This document shows, in pieces, positions 1-6,433 of a DNA stretch of 16,385 bases. The stretch is from CAKOSP01 sp964371745. GTDB taxonomy: Bacteria; Bacillota_I; Bacilli_A; RF39; UBA660. The notes beneath the pieces are model-generated. The model saw only the letters and a program-made list of their open reading frames with translations, was not told the DNA's origin and searched no databases. The stretch spans positions 1 to 16,385 of the forward strand of contig CAYJNS010000020.1 of assembly GCA_964371745.1 (NCBI GenBank). The letters are read 5' to 3'. Every line of letters begins with the position of its first letter. Position 1 is the stretch's first letter. The position numbers and the translations under genes are program-made.

Positions 1-2
1 TA

Positions 3-284
3 TGGTTTTATAAATTAAATATATGGATATTTATCATTTTTTTATCAGTTGATTTGATAAGTATGTTTATGGGTTTGTTTTATGAAATAAAAATGACCTA
101 TATACATATAAATGAAGAAGATAGTTTTGTTGTAAAAAATACTATTGTAGCATATGTTATAAGATTTACACTTAGTCTTTTAAATAATCCATTTTGCTCT
201 TACATAGGATTGTTCTTTTCTTCATTGTACCAATTTATATTTTCTCATTTTTATTACAAAAAATTATTGAAAAGAAAAAGTTGA
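3..284 (+). CDS. C-terminal part of an unknown membrane protein (5' end outside window)
   Basis: The frame beginning at base 3 is open from the window edge to a TGA at 282-284, giving 93 visible residues of a protein that starts upstream. It is rich in Phe, Ile, Leu and Tyr. One hydrophobic stretch lies near the beginning (WIFIIFLSVDL and on) and a second in the last third (AYVIRFTLSLL through IGLFFSSLYQFIF). It ends in a basic tail (KKLLKRKS), as expected of an integral membrane protein with a cytoplasmic C-terminus. A terminator hairpin starts at its stop codon, which supports a real gene end. I do not recognise the family. An internal TTG at 54 could act as a start, but it has no ribosome site, so truncation by the window is more likely. 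Confidence 0.5.
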   Translation, partial: WFYKLNIWIFIIFLSVDLISMFMGLFYEIKMTYIHINEEDSFVVKNTIVAYVIRFTLSLLNNPFCSYIGLFFSSLYQFIFSHFYYKKLLKRKS

Positions 285-312
285 TAGAAACTAATCTATC
301 AACTTTATTTTT
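280..312. terminator. Bidirectional intrinsic terminator
   Basis: A 9-bp perfect stem (GTTGATAGA at 280-288, TCTATCAAC at 295-303) with a 6-nt loop. On the plus strand it is followed by TTTATTTTTATT, ending the membrane-protein gene. On the minus strand it is followed by TTTTTCTTTT, ending the tRNA-His transcript. Confidence 0.8.
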
Positions 313-316
313 ATTA

Positions 317-393
317 TGGGGCGACCTACGAGGATCGAACTCGCGAATACCAGAGCCACAATCTGGCGTGTTAACCACTTCACCAAGACCGCC
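317..393 (-). tRNA. tRNA-His (GTG anticodon)
   Basis: The minus strand folds into a full cloverleaf. The acceptor stem is GCGGTCT/AGGTCGC, with the extra G(-1) (base 393) opposite the C73 discriminator that marks tRNA-His. The anticodon arm is CCAGA-TTGTGGC-TCTGG, with anticodon GTG. The T arm is GCGAG-TTCGATC-CTCGT. The 3' CCA is encoded (317-319). It appears to be transcribed alone, from its own promoter at 406-434 to the terminator at 280-303. Confidence 0.97.
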
Positions 394-405
394 ATAACAC
401 TTAAG

Positions 406-434
406 ATTTTATCAAAAAAGTAAGAAAAAAGCAA
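406..434 (-). promoter_or_regulatory. Promoter of tRNA-His
   Basis: On the minus strand, TTGCTT (429-434), a 17-nt spacer and TAAAAT (406-411) preceded by an extended -10 TGA. The predicted start near 399 is only about 6 nt before the mature tRNA end at 393. Confidence 0.6.
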
Positions 435-442
435 GTTTTTTA

Positions 443-471
443 TTAACAATTCCTAAAAAAAATGTTATAAT
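443..471 (+). promoter_or_regulatory. Sigma-A promoter of the phosphoketolase gene
   Basis: TTAACA (443-448), a 17-nt spacer and TATAAT (466-471) with an extended -10 TG at 463-464. The predicted start is near 478, just upstream of the AGGAG ribosome site. It is back to back with the tRNA-His promoter; the two -35 boxes lie only 8 nt apart. Confidence 0.8.
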
Positions 472-494
472 TGATAAAGAATAGGAGAATAAAG

Positions 495-2810
495 ATGGCG
501 TTGAAGAAAGATGAATTAAAAAAAATAAATGAATATTGGAATGCTTTAAATTATTTAGCGGTTGGGCAACTTTATTTGCTTGATAACCCTTTACTTAAGA
601 AAAAATTAAGTTTAAGTGATGTAAAACCTAACATTATAGGACACTGGGGAACAGTTCCTGGTCAAAATATGATATATACTCATTTAAACAGAATTATTCG
701 TAAAAATGATTTAAATATGATATATATATCAGGTCCTGGTCATGGTGGTAATGCTCCTGTATCATGTACTTATTTAGAAGGTAGTTATACAGATGTTTAT
801 CCTGATATAACTGGCGATGAAGTAGGAATGAAAAAATTATTTAAAAGATTTTCTTTTCCAGGTGGAATATCTTCTCATGCTGCACCAGAAACTCCTGGAT
901 CTATCCATGAAGGAGGAGAACTTGGCTATAGCCTGGCTCATGCATATGGTGCAGTTCTTGATAATCCATCTTTAATTGCTGCGACTGTAGTAGGTGATGG
1001 TGAGGCTGAAACTGGTCCTCTTGCTGCATCATGGCAAGTTAATAAATTTATAAATCCAGAAAAAGATGGAACAATTTTACCAATACTTCACTTAAATGGT
1101 TTTAAAATAAATAATCCAACAGTTTTAGCTAGAATAAGTAAAGATGAGTTATATAATTATTTTGTAGGACTAGGATATAACCCTTATTTTGTTAGTGGTA
1201 AAAGACCAGAATCTTTACATAAAAAATTAGCTCATGCATTAGACTGTGCTATTGAAGATATAAAGTTCATTAAAAAAAGACAAAGTAAATTAATAAAAGT
1301 ATTTTGGCCAATTATAATATTTGAAACTCCAAAAGGAATGAGTGGCCCAAAAGATATTGTTGGAACTTATAAAGCACATCAAGTACCCTTTCAAGTAAAA
1401 ACAGAGGAAGATGTTGAAAAATTAGAAAAATGGTTAAAATCGTATAAACCAAATGAATTATTTGATGAAAAAGGAAGACTTAGAAGTGATTTAAAGTTAC
1501 TTAACCCTCATGGTAAAAAGAGAATGGGATCTAACCCAGTAACAAATGGTGGAATATTTTTAAAAGATTTGAAGTTACCTGATTTTAAAGATTATGCACT
1601 AGAATTTAGAAAAAGAGGTTCAATTGAAGCATCTGACATGATGGAACTTGGTAGATATTTAAAAGAAGTATTTAAACTTAATAAAACAAATAAAAATTTT
1701 AGAATATTTGGACCAGATGAAGCAATGAGTAATCGTTTTAATCATGTATTTGAAACTGAAAATAAAACTTGGAATTTAAAAAAATACAAAGATGAAACTT
1801 TATTAGAAAAAGATGGAAGAGTATTTGATGGTATTTTATCAGAACATGTTTGTCATGGAGCATTAGAAGGTTATCTTTTAACAGGTAGACATGGGTTAAT
1901 GCACTCTTATGAATCATTTATTAGAGTGGTAGACTCAATGGCTTCACAGCATGCTAAGTGGATTAAAGTTTCAAAAGAGTTATCTTGGAGACGTGATATA
2001 TCGTCACTAAATTATATATTGTCTAGTCATTTATGGCAACAAGATCATAATGGTTACACACATCAAGATCCTGGATTTTTAAATCATTTAGTTAGTAAAA
2101 AAGCTGAAATTGTAAGAATTTATTTACCATATGATGCTAATTCATTAATTTGTACTATTGATCATGTATTAAAAACTAAAAACTATATAAATGCAGTAGT
2201 TGCATCTAAACATCCAAGACCTCAGTGGCTTTCAATGAAAGAAACTATAAAACACTGTAAAAAAGGAATTTCAAGATGGGAGTTTGCTAGTAATGATGAG
2301 AGTGAAGATGTAGATGTAGTACTTACTTGTGCGGGTGATACTCCAACACTTGAAATTTTAGCGGCTTCATCAATTCTCCGTGAATTTATGCCAGACTTAA
2401 AAGTTCGAGTAATAAATGTAATAGATTTATTTAAATTAGTTTCTGCAGATAAACATCCTCATGGTTTATCAGATGATGCTTATGATGAATTATTTACTAA
2501 AAAAGCACCTATTATATTTGCATTCCATGGATATCCTTATTTAGTTCATCAACTAGCTTATAATCGTAATAATGATAACTTGCATGTAAGAGGATATAAT
2601 GAAGAAGGAACTATTACAACTCCATTTGATATGCGAGTTCAAAATAAAATAGATAGATTTAATCTAGTATTAGATGTACTTAAATACACTAAGAAAAAAA
2701 ATAAAAAGTTAGAAGAATATTGTACTGAAATATTAGATAAACATAAAAAACATATTAGAAAAAATGGTAAAGATTTACCAGAAATTACTGATTGGAGATG
2801 GAGAGAATAA
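495..2810 (+). CDS. xfp: Phosphoketolase (xylulose-5-phosphate / fructose-6-phosphate)
   Basis: A thiamine-diphosphate enzyme that splits xylulose-5-P (and often fructose-6-P) with phosphate into acetyl-phosphate plus glyceraldehyde-3-P (or erythrose-4-P). This is the key step of heterolactic or bifid-type sugar fermentation in the cytoplasm. The 771-residue product matches the family length. It shows HWGTVPGQN (50-58), SHAAPETPGSIHEGGELGYS (127-146), the ThDP-binding GDGEAETG (167-174) with LNGFKIN (200-206), and the late TITTPFDMRVQNK segment. The ATG at 495 is chosen because AGGAG at 483-487 sits 7 nt before it; an upstream in-frame TTG at 471 overlaps the -10 box and lies before the transcript start. 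It is transcribed alone from the promoter at 443-471. Whether it uses xylulose-5-P only or both substrates cannot be told from sequence alone. Confidence 0.97.
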   Translation: MALKKDELKKINEYWNALNYLAVGQLYLLDNPLLKKKLSLSDVKPNIIGHWGTVPGQNMIYTHLNRIIRKNDLNMIYISGPGHGGNAPVSCTYLEGSYTDVYPDITGDEVGMKKLFKRFSFPGGISSHAAPETPGSIHEGGELGYSLAHAYGAVLDNPSLIAATVVGDGEAETGPLAASWQVNKFINPEKDGTILPILHLNGFKINNPTVLARISKDELYNYFVGLGYNPYFVSGKRPESLHKKLAHALDCAIEDIKFIKKRQSKLIKVFWPIIIFETPKGMSGPKDIVGTYKAHQVPFQVKTEEDVEKLEKWLKSYKPNELFDEKGRLRSDLKLLNPHGKKRMGSNPVTNGGIFLKDLKLPDFKDYALEFRKRGSIEASDMMELGRYLKEVFKLNKTNKNFRIFGPDEAMSNRFNHVFETENKTWNLKKYKDETLLEKDGRVFDGILSEHVCHGALEGYLLTGRHGLMHSYESFIRVVDSMASQHAKWIKVSKELSWRRDISSLNYILSSHLWQQDHNGYTHQDPGFLNHLVSKKAEIVRIYLPYDANSLICTIDHVLKTKNYINAVVASKHPRPQWLSMKETIKHCKKGISRWEFASNDESEDVDVVLTCAGDTPTLEILAASSILREFMPDLKVRVINVIDLFKLVSADKHPHGLSDDAYDELFTKKAPIIFAFHGYPYLVHQLAYNRNNDNLHVRGYNEEGTITTPFDMRVQNKIDRFNLVLDVLKYTKKKNKKLEEYCTEILDKHKKHIRKNGKDLPEITDWRWRE

Positions 2811-2830
2811 TTTGTTTTCTCTTTTTTTTT
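2801..2830 (+). terminator. Weak-stem terminator after phosphoketolase
   Basis: AGAGAA (2802-2807) pairs with TTCTCT (2817-2822), with a G-T closing pair, and is followed directly by eight T (2823-2830). The stem is short and overlaps the stop codon, but its position and T-tract fit an intrinsic terminator. Confidence 0.5.
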
Positions 2831-2844
2831 CACTTAATATGTAT

Positions 2845-2850
2845 TATAAT
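2845..2850 (+). promoter_or_regulatory. Probable -10 box of the 2884-4910 operon
   Basis: A perfect TATAAT 34 nt before the ATG at 2884. No good -35 is visible: 17 nt upstream lies the T-run of the preceding terminator. The promoter is therefore inferred from the -10 and from the preceding terminator. Confidence 0.4.
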
Positions 2851-2883
2851 ATAAATATATAAAGAAAGTGTATGAGGTGTTAG

Positions 2884-3468
2884 ATGGCATTAATTATTGG
2901 AATTATTTTAATATTATTTATAATTGTATTTTTAATTTATTCAAAAAGGAAAATTAGTTTAGTAAAGGAAAATAGTTTAAAACTTAATAAAGTATTAAAA
3001 TTAAATGAAAATTATAAATTTCATAAAAATGTAAAAGATAAAAAAGAAAGTAATTACTTTGTAAAAAGTAAAACTGATTTATCAAAAATTAATTTAGATG
3101 ATGTTCTTCTAGATGAAATCTTTTTTGATAATGTGGATAATGTTTATATGAATTTAAAATATGTAATTGATAATGAAGAAAAGTATGAAGTTTATTCAAA
3201 AAAATATAATGCGATAAATGATGTAACTGATCCTGAGATTATTGCTGTTACTAATATTAAATTAAAAAATTTTTTATTTTTAGAAAAAAGATTATATAAA
3301 AAATATAAATTAAAACCAGTAACATCTATGAAATTTAATTTAATAGCTAAATTTTCATCTCCAAAAGGTGATAATAAATATCAAAAAAATAAATCATATA
3401 AATATGATGAGTTAAAAACATACTATGATAAGTATGAGAAAAGAGGTAATGAAAATGAAAATATATAA
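2884..3468 (+). CDS. Unknown protein with N-terminal membrane anchor
   Basis: 194 residues. A single hydrophobic segment (about residues 2-19, ALIIGIILILFIIVFLIY) is followed by SKRK, the pattern of an N-terminal anchor with a cytoplasmic body. The rest is highly charged, Lys/Asn/Tyr-rich and partly low complexity, with a DDVLLDEIFFDN acidic patch near residues 72-83. No cysteines, catalytic motif or known family are recognised. GAGGTG at 2874-2879 is a suitable ribosome site for the ATG at 2884. It is the first gene of the operon, and its last 14 nt overlap the desulfoferrodoxin start, so the two are probably translationally coupled. Whether it has any part in oxygen defence is unknown. Confidence 0.75.
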   Translation: MALIIGIILILFIIVFLIYSKRKISLVKENSLKLNKVLKLNENYKFHKNVKDKKESNYFVKSKTDLSKINLDDVLLDEIFFDNVDNVYMNLKYVIDNEEKYEVYSKKYNAINDVTDPEIIAVTNIKLKNFLFLEKRLYKKYKLKPVTSMKFNLIAKFSSPKGDNKYQKNKSYKYDELKTYYDKYEKRGNENENI

Positions 3469-3820
3469 ATGTATGCACTGTGAAAATCTTATAGTAAAAG
3501 TAGTAGATAAAGGAGTAAATGTTATATGTTGCGGAGATATAATGGAAGAAATTATACCGAATACTGTTGATGCTGCTGTTGAAAAACATGTTCCATTTTT
3601 TAATGAATCAAATAATGTATTGGAAATAACTGTTGGAAGTGTTATTCATCCAATGGAAAGTGAACACTATATTATGTTTGTAATGCTGGAAAAAGTTACT
3701 GGATTTGAAGTATTTAGTTATAAACCAGAAGAAACTATAAAAATAAATGTTAATAAGGATAATATAAAAGCTATTTATGCTTATTGTAATTTACACGGTT
3801 TATGGAAAAAAGAAGTTTAA
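3455..3820 (+). CDS. dfx: Desulfoferrodoxin (superoxide reductase)
   Basis: A cytoplasmic non-heme iron enzyme that reduces superoxide to hydrogen peroxide without making O2, typical of anaerobes. The 121-residue product is the two-domain (class I type) form. The desulforedoxin-like N-domain keeps all four iron ligands Cys6, Cys9, Cys25 and Cys26 (CMHC...CC). The catalytic domain has the His4Cys site His45, His65, His71, Cys111 and His114 (EKHVP, HPMESEHY, CNLHGLW), with Glu43-Lys44 preceding His45 as in characterised enzymes. The frame also holds ATGs at 3425, 3434 and 3449. The ATG at 3455 is preferred because AGAGG at 3442-3446 is 8 nt before it and the protein then begins MKIYKC, as in relatives. 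It overlaps the preceding gene by 14 nt and the following radical SAM gene by 19 nt. Confidence 0.95.
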   Translation: MKIYKCMHCENLIVKVVDKGVNVICCGDIMEEIIPNTVDAAVEKHVPFFNESNNVLEITVGSVIHPMESEHYIMFVMLEKVTGFEVFSYKPEETIKINVNKDNIKAIYAYCNLHGLWKKEV

Positions 3821-4590
3821 AAATATTTAAAAAAATATATATTGAAGTAACTAATATATGTAATTTGAAATGTTCGTTTTGTCCAAATGATGATTTAAAA
3901 AAAGAAGAAATGTCTGTTGAAAATTTTGAAGTTATTATGAAAAAAATAAATGATTATACTGATTATATTTTTCTTCATGTAAAAGGTGAACCTTTAATGC
4001 ATAGTCAAATAAAAACAATTATTAATTTATGTCATAAATATAATAAAAATGTAAATATTACCACAAATGGCGTTTTGTTAAATGAAAATATAGATATTTT
4101 GAAAAATGTAAGAGAAATAAATATATCACTACAAAGTTTAGTATCACTTGATTATTTACATGATATTTTTAATGCAGTAGATATATTAAGTGAAAATACA
4201 TTTATTGAATATAGACTTTGGACTAAAAATAAATTTGAAGAAGATATAAAAAAAGCATTATTAAATAAATATGGATCACTTAATAATAAACTTTCAAATA
4301 ATGTATATTTATCTATTGGTAAAGAATTTATTTGGCCTAATTTAGATAATAATTTTATTAAAACCACTGGTAAATGTTTAGGCACTAAAGATCAGATAGG
4401 AATTCTTGTAAATGGAACTATAGTTCCTTGTTGTTTAGATAGCAAAGGTATTATTAATTTAGGGAATATATTTAATACTTCAATTGAAGAAGTTATAAAT
4501 AGTATAAAATTTAATAATATAAAAAAAGGATTTGATAATAATCAATTAGTTGAAGAGTTGTGTCAAAAATGTGGATTTAATAATAATTAA
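3802..4590 (+). CDS. Radical SAM/SPASM-type protein of unknown substrate
   Basis: 262 residues. The start carries the radical SAM signature EVTNICNLKCSFCP, with Cys20, Cys24 and Cys27 binding the S-adenosylmethionine-cleaving 4Fe-4S cluster. VKGEPLMH (60-67) is the usual GEP motif and TTNG (87-90) a later barrel strand. The C-terminal third resembles a SPASM/twitch region with extra cysteines (Cys192, Cys210-Cys211 in GTIVPCCLD, Cys254 and Cys257 in CQKC), probably binding at least one auxiliary cluster. It resembles a widespread Firmicutes family annotated only as radical SAM/SPASM protein, whose substrate I do not know. The ATG at 3802 lies inside the dfx reading frame (19-nt overlap) and has no obvious ribosome site, so translation is probably coupled to dfx. 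No peptide-precursor gene is evident beside it. Confidence 0.88.
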   Translation: MEKRSLKIFKKIYIEVTNICNLKCSFCPNDDLKKEEMSVENFEVIMKKINDYTDYIFLHVKGEPLMHSQIKTIINLCHKYNKNVNITTNGVLLNENIDILKNVREINISLQSLVSLDYLHDIFNAVDILSENTFIEYRLWTKNKFEEDIKKALLNKYGSLNNKLSNNVYLSIGKEFIWPNLDNNFIKTTGKCLGTKDQIGILVNGTIVPCCLDSKGIINLGNIFNTSIEEVINSIKFNNIKKGFDNNQLVEELCQKCGFNNN

Positions 4591-4598
4591 GGAGACTT

Positions 4599-4910
4599 AT
4601 GAGTAGGAAAACTGAAATAGCATATTATGTAGCAAAGTATTGGGCACTTATTGTTTATAATAGTAGTAATATAAGCGATGAATATTATAATAAATTAGTT
4701 ACTAAACTATTTCAAAGTTTAGTAATTGAATTAAATCAAAAAAATAAAGTTACTTTAAGTTATAATAAAGTTTTTACTAATACATTAAATGAGCTAAATA
4801 TAAAATTAGATAATTATTATGATTTTAAAATGGAAGTTACTAAAACAAACGTTAAAACTTATAAAAAAGGGAATATAATCCCATTTCCAGTGAATAATAA
4901 AAATAAATAA
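4599..4910 (+). CDS. Small unknown protein, last gene of the dfx operon
   Basis: 103 residues, starting 8 nt after the radical SAM stop with a clear GGAG (4591-4594) ribosome site. The protein is soluble-looking and mostly helical in composition. The N-terminal half is well-behaved (TEIAYYVAKYWALIVYNSSN, then a YYNKLVTKLFQSLVIEL helix) and the C-terminal tail is basic. There are no cysteines and no recognised domain. The tight spacing suggests a role linked to the preceding radical SAM protein or simple co-expression; the sequence does not decide. Its stop codon lies in the stem of the following terminator. Confidence 0.7.
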   Translation: MSRKTEIAYYVAKYWALIVYNSSNISDEYYNKLVTKLFQSLVIELNQKNKVTLSYNKVFTNTLNELNIKLDNYYDFKMEVTKTNVKTYKKGNIIPFPVNNKNK

Positions 4911-4934
4911 GGTTTGACACCTTATTATATTTTT
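4905..4934 (+). terminator. Terminator of the dfx operon, with a -35 box in its loop
   Basis: AATAAGG (4906-4912) pairs with CCTTATT (4920-4926) around the 7-nt loop TTTGACA, followed by ATATTTTT. The stop codon of the preceding gene forms part of the stem, and the loop contains the consensus TTGACA used for the next gene. Confidence 0.55.
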
Positions 4935-4942
4935 GATAATAT
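4914..4942 (+). promoter_or_regulatory. Promoter of the amine-dehydrogenase-like gene
   Basis: A perfect TTGACA (4914-4919) is followed by GATAAT (4935-4940, 15-nt spacer) or TAATAT (4937-4942, 17-nt spacer). Either would start transcription just before the GGGAG ribosome site at 4951-4955. Confidence 0.6.
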
Positions 4943-4963
4943 TTAAAATAGGGAGATGATAAA

Positions 4964-5992
4964 ATGATAAAAGTAGTTCAGTATGGCTGTGGTAAGATGT
5001 CACAGTACACTACTAAATATTTAAAAGAAAAAGGATATACATTAGTTGGTGCACTAGATGTTAATGAAAAATTAATTGGTACTGATATTGAAGGGATTAC
5101 TATAAAGGATATTAATCAAGCAGAAATGTTGTTTAAAGAAGTTAAACCAGATATATGTTTAATTACAACAATGAGTTTATTAAGTGATTGTAAAGATGCG
5201 TTTATGGTATGTGCTAAAAATGGAGTAAATGCATTAACTATATGTGAGGAGGCTTTTTATCCATTTAATTCAAATCCAAATCTTGCAAGGGAAATTGATA
5301 AACTTGCTAAAGAAAATAACTGCACAATAACAGGAACCGGATACCAAGATGCATTTTGGGGTAACTTAGTAACAACTCTTGCGGGTGCTACACATGAAAT
5401 AACTAAAATAAAAGGATCTAGTTCTTACAATGTTGAAGATTATGGAATAGCTTTAGCAAAAGCTCATGGAGCAGGACTTACAAAAGAAGAATTCCAAAAA
5501 GATATAGCGTCTATTGATAATATAAGTGAAGAAGAAAGAAACAAACTTATTAATGAAGGAACTTTTTTACCAAGTTATATGTGGAATGTAAATGGTTGGC
5601 TTTGCGATAAATTAGGTTTAAGTGTTACAAAACAATCTCAAAAATGTATTCCTACATTTAGCTCAGAAGATATAAATTCAACTACTTTAGATATGGTGAT
5701 AAAAAAAGGTGACGCTACTGGAATGAGCGCAGTTGTTACTACTGAAACTAAAGAGGGAATTATTTTAGAAACAGAATGTGTTGGAAAAGTATATACTAAA
5801 GATGATTTTGATACAAACCAATGGACTGTTGAAGGAACTCCATCAACCACTATTACTGTTGAAAGACCAGCTACAGTAGAACTTACTTGCGCTACTATGG
5901 TTAATAGAATTGAGGATGTAATAAATAGTGAATCAGGATTTGTTCCAACAAGTAAGATGGGAGAATTAAAACATAAAAAAAACAAGATTTAA
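4964..5992 (+). CDS. NAD(P)-dependent amine dehydrogenase-like protein (2,4-diaminopentanoate dehydrogenase / dihydrodipicolinate reductase-like)
   Basis: 342 residues with an N-terminal Rossmann fold: VVQYGCGKMSQ (4-14) is the dinucleotide-binding loop, and GALDVNEKLIG follows as the second strand. A mixed alpha/beta substrate domain follows (TGTGYQDAFWGNLVTTLAG, NVEDYGIALAKAHGAG, PSYMWNVNGWLCDKLGL). The closest family I recall is the dihydrodipicolinate reductase-like group that includes 2,4-diaminopentanoate dehydrogenase of ornithine fermentation. However, none of the other ornithine-degradation genes (ornithine racemase, aminomutase, thiolase) are nearby, so the substrate is open. The GGGAG site 8 nt before the ATG supports the start. 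It is transcribed alone, from the promoter in the preceding terminator loop to the palindromic terminator at its stop codon. Confidence 0.8.
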   Translation: MIKVVQYGCGKMSQYTTKYLKEKGYTLVGALDVNEKLIGTDIEGITIKDINQAEMLFKEVKPDICLITTMSLLSDCKDAFMVCAKNGVNALTICEEAFYPFNSNPNLAREIDKLAKENNCTITGTGYQDAFWGNLVTTLAGATHEITKIKGSSSYNVEDYGIALAKAHGAGLTKEEFQKDIASIDNISEEERNKLINEGTFLPSYMWNVNGWLCDKLGLSVTKQSQKCIPTFSSEDINSTTLDMVIKKGDATGMSAVVTTETKEGIILETECVGKVYTKDDFDTNQWTVEGTPSTTITVERPATVELTCATMVNRIEDVINSESGFVPTSKMGELKHKKNKI

Positions 5993-6003
5993 ATCTTGTT
6001 TTT
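5978..6003. terminator. Bidirectional terminator between convergent genes
   Basis: A 26-nt perfect palindrome centred between 5990 and 5991 (AAACAAGATTT / AAATCTTGTTT core), with T-runs on either exit. It contains the stop codon (5990-5992) of the plus-strand gene and lies just beyond the minus-strand stop at 6006-6008, so it serves both. Confidence 0.85.
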
Positions 6004-6005
6004 AA

Positions 6006-6221
6006 TTATGCAGCTTTATCAACATCATTGTTAAAGTTTGATCTTCTACCATTAAAGTTTGAATTATTTTTTTCAGCTTTTCTTTTATCTCTGCATTCTT
6101 TACATCTAGCTGGTTCACTAAAACCTTTTTCAGCATAAAATTCTTGATCTCTAACTGGGAAAACGAATTCTTTTCCACAATCTTTACAAACGATAAGTTT
6201 GTCTTTTTTTTCTTCAGTCAT
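6006..6221 (-). CDS. Zinc-ribbon protein
   Basis: 71 residues. Two CxxC knuckles (Cys12-Cys15 in CKDCGKEF and Cys40-Cys43 in CKEC) bracket a FPVRDQEFYAEKGFSEPARC stretch. This pattern matches the small probable zinc-ribbon family seen in many Firmicutes, sometimes fused to other nucleic-acid-related proteins. The C-terminal tail is Asn/Arg/Lys-rich (NNSNFNGRRSNFNN) and probably disordered, fitting a nucleic-acid or ribosome partner; that role is inference. Translation should be strong: the ATG follows a near-perfect GGAGGA (6229-6234) by 7 nt. The gene stands alone, converging on the amine-dehydrogenase-like gene across a shared terminator and diverging from the DUF362 gene. Confidence 0.9.
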   Translation of the reverse strand: MTEEKKDKLIVCKDCGKEFVFPVRDQEFYAEKGFSEPARCKECRDKRKAEKNNSNFNGRRSNFNNDVDKAA

Positions 6222-6300
6222 TATTAGTTCCTCCTTTTTTAAAAATTAAATTTAGTTAGAAGTTTTCATTTAAAGGTCACTAATAATTAAATCCAAGAAT

Positions 6301-6329
6301 AATTTACCATAAATTTACTTTAATTGCAA
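6301..6329 (-). promoter_or_regulatory. Candidate promoter of the zinc-ribbon gene
   Basis: On the minus strand, TTGCAA (6324-6329), a 17-nt spacer and TAAATT (6301-6306) preceded by an extended -10 TG. It would give a leader of about 70 nt. Both hexamers are only 4 of 6 matches, so the call rests on spacing and the TG. Confidence 0.4.
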
Positions 6330-6397
6330 GTTTTAAAGACAATTATACGTATTTTTTAGCTATTACTATAAAAAAATTATGAAAATAAACATTTATA

Positions 6398-6406
6398 TGT
6401 TATACT
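6398..6406 (+). promoter_or_regulatory. Extended -10 promoter of the DUF362/ferredoxin gene
   Basis: TGTTATACT (TG at 6398-6399, TATACT at 6401-6406) lies 28 nt before the ATG. No convincing -35 box lies 17 nt upstream, as is common for extended -10 promoters. Confidence 0.55.
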
Positions 6407-6433
6407 TTATAAAGTATTATGAAAGGATTAGAA

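Noticed and set aside
194..397. Open frame of 67 codons on the plus strand
   Set aside because: It runs antisense through the tRNA-His gene and its terminator and has no ribosome site.
471..494. Upstream TTG start adding eight residues to phosphoketolase
   Set aside because: The TTG begins in the -10 box, ahead of the predicted transcript start, while the ATG at 495 has AGGAG at the right spacing.
2639..2833. Minus-strand frame of 64 codons at the phosphoketolase end
   Set aside because: It overlaps a well-conserved gene and a T-rich terminator, and the product is low complexity without a ribosome site.
5638..5985. Minus-strand frame of 115 codons inside the amine-dehydrogenase-like gene
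   Set aside because: It is the antisense shadow of a conserved protein, with no start signals.
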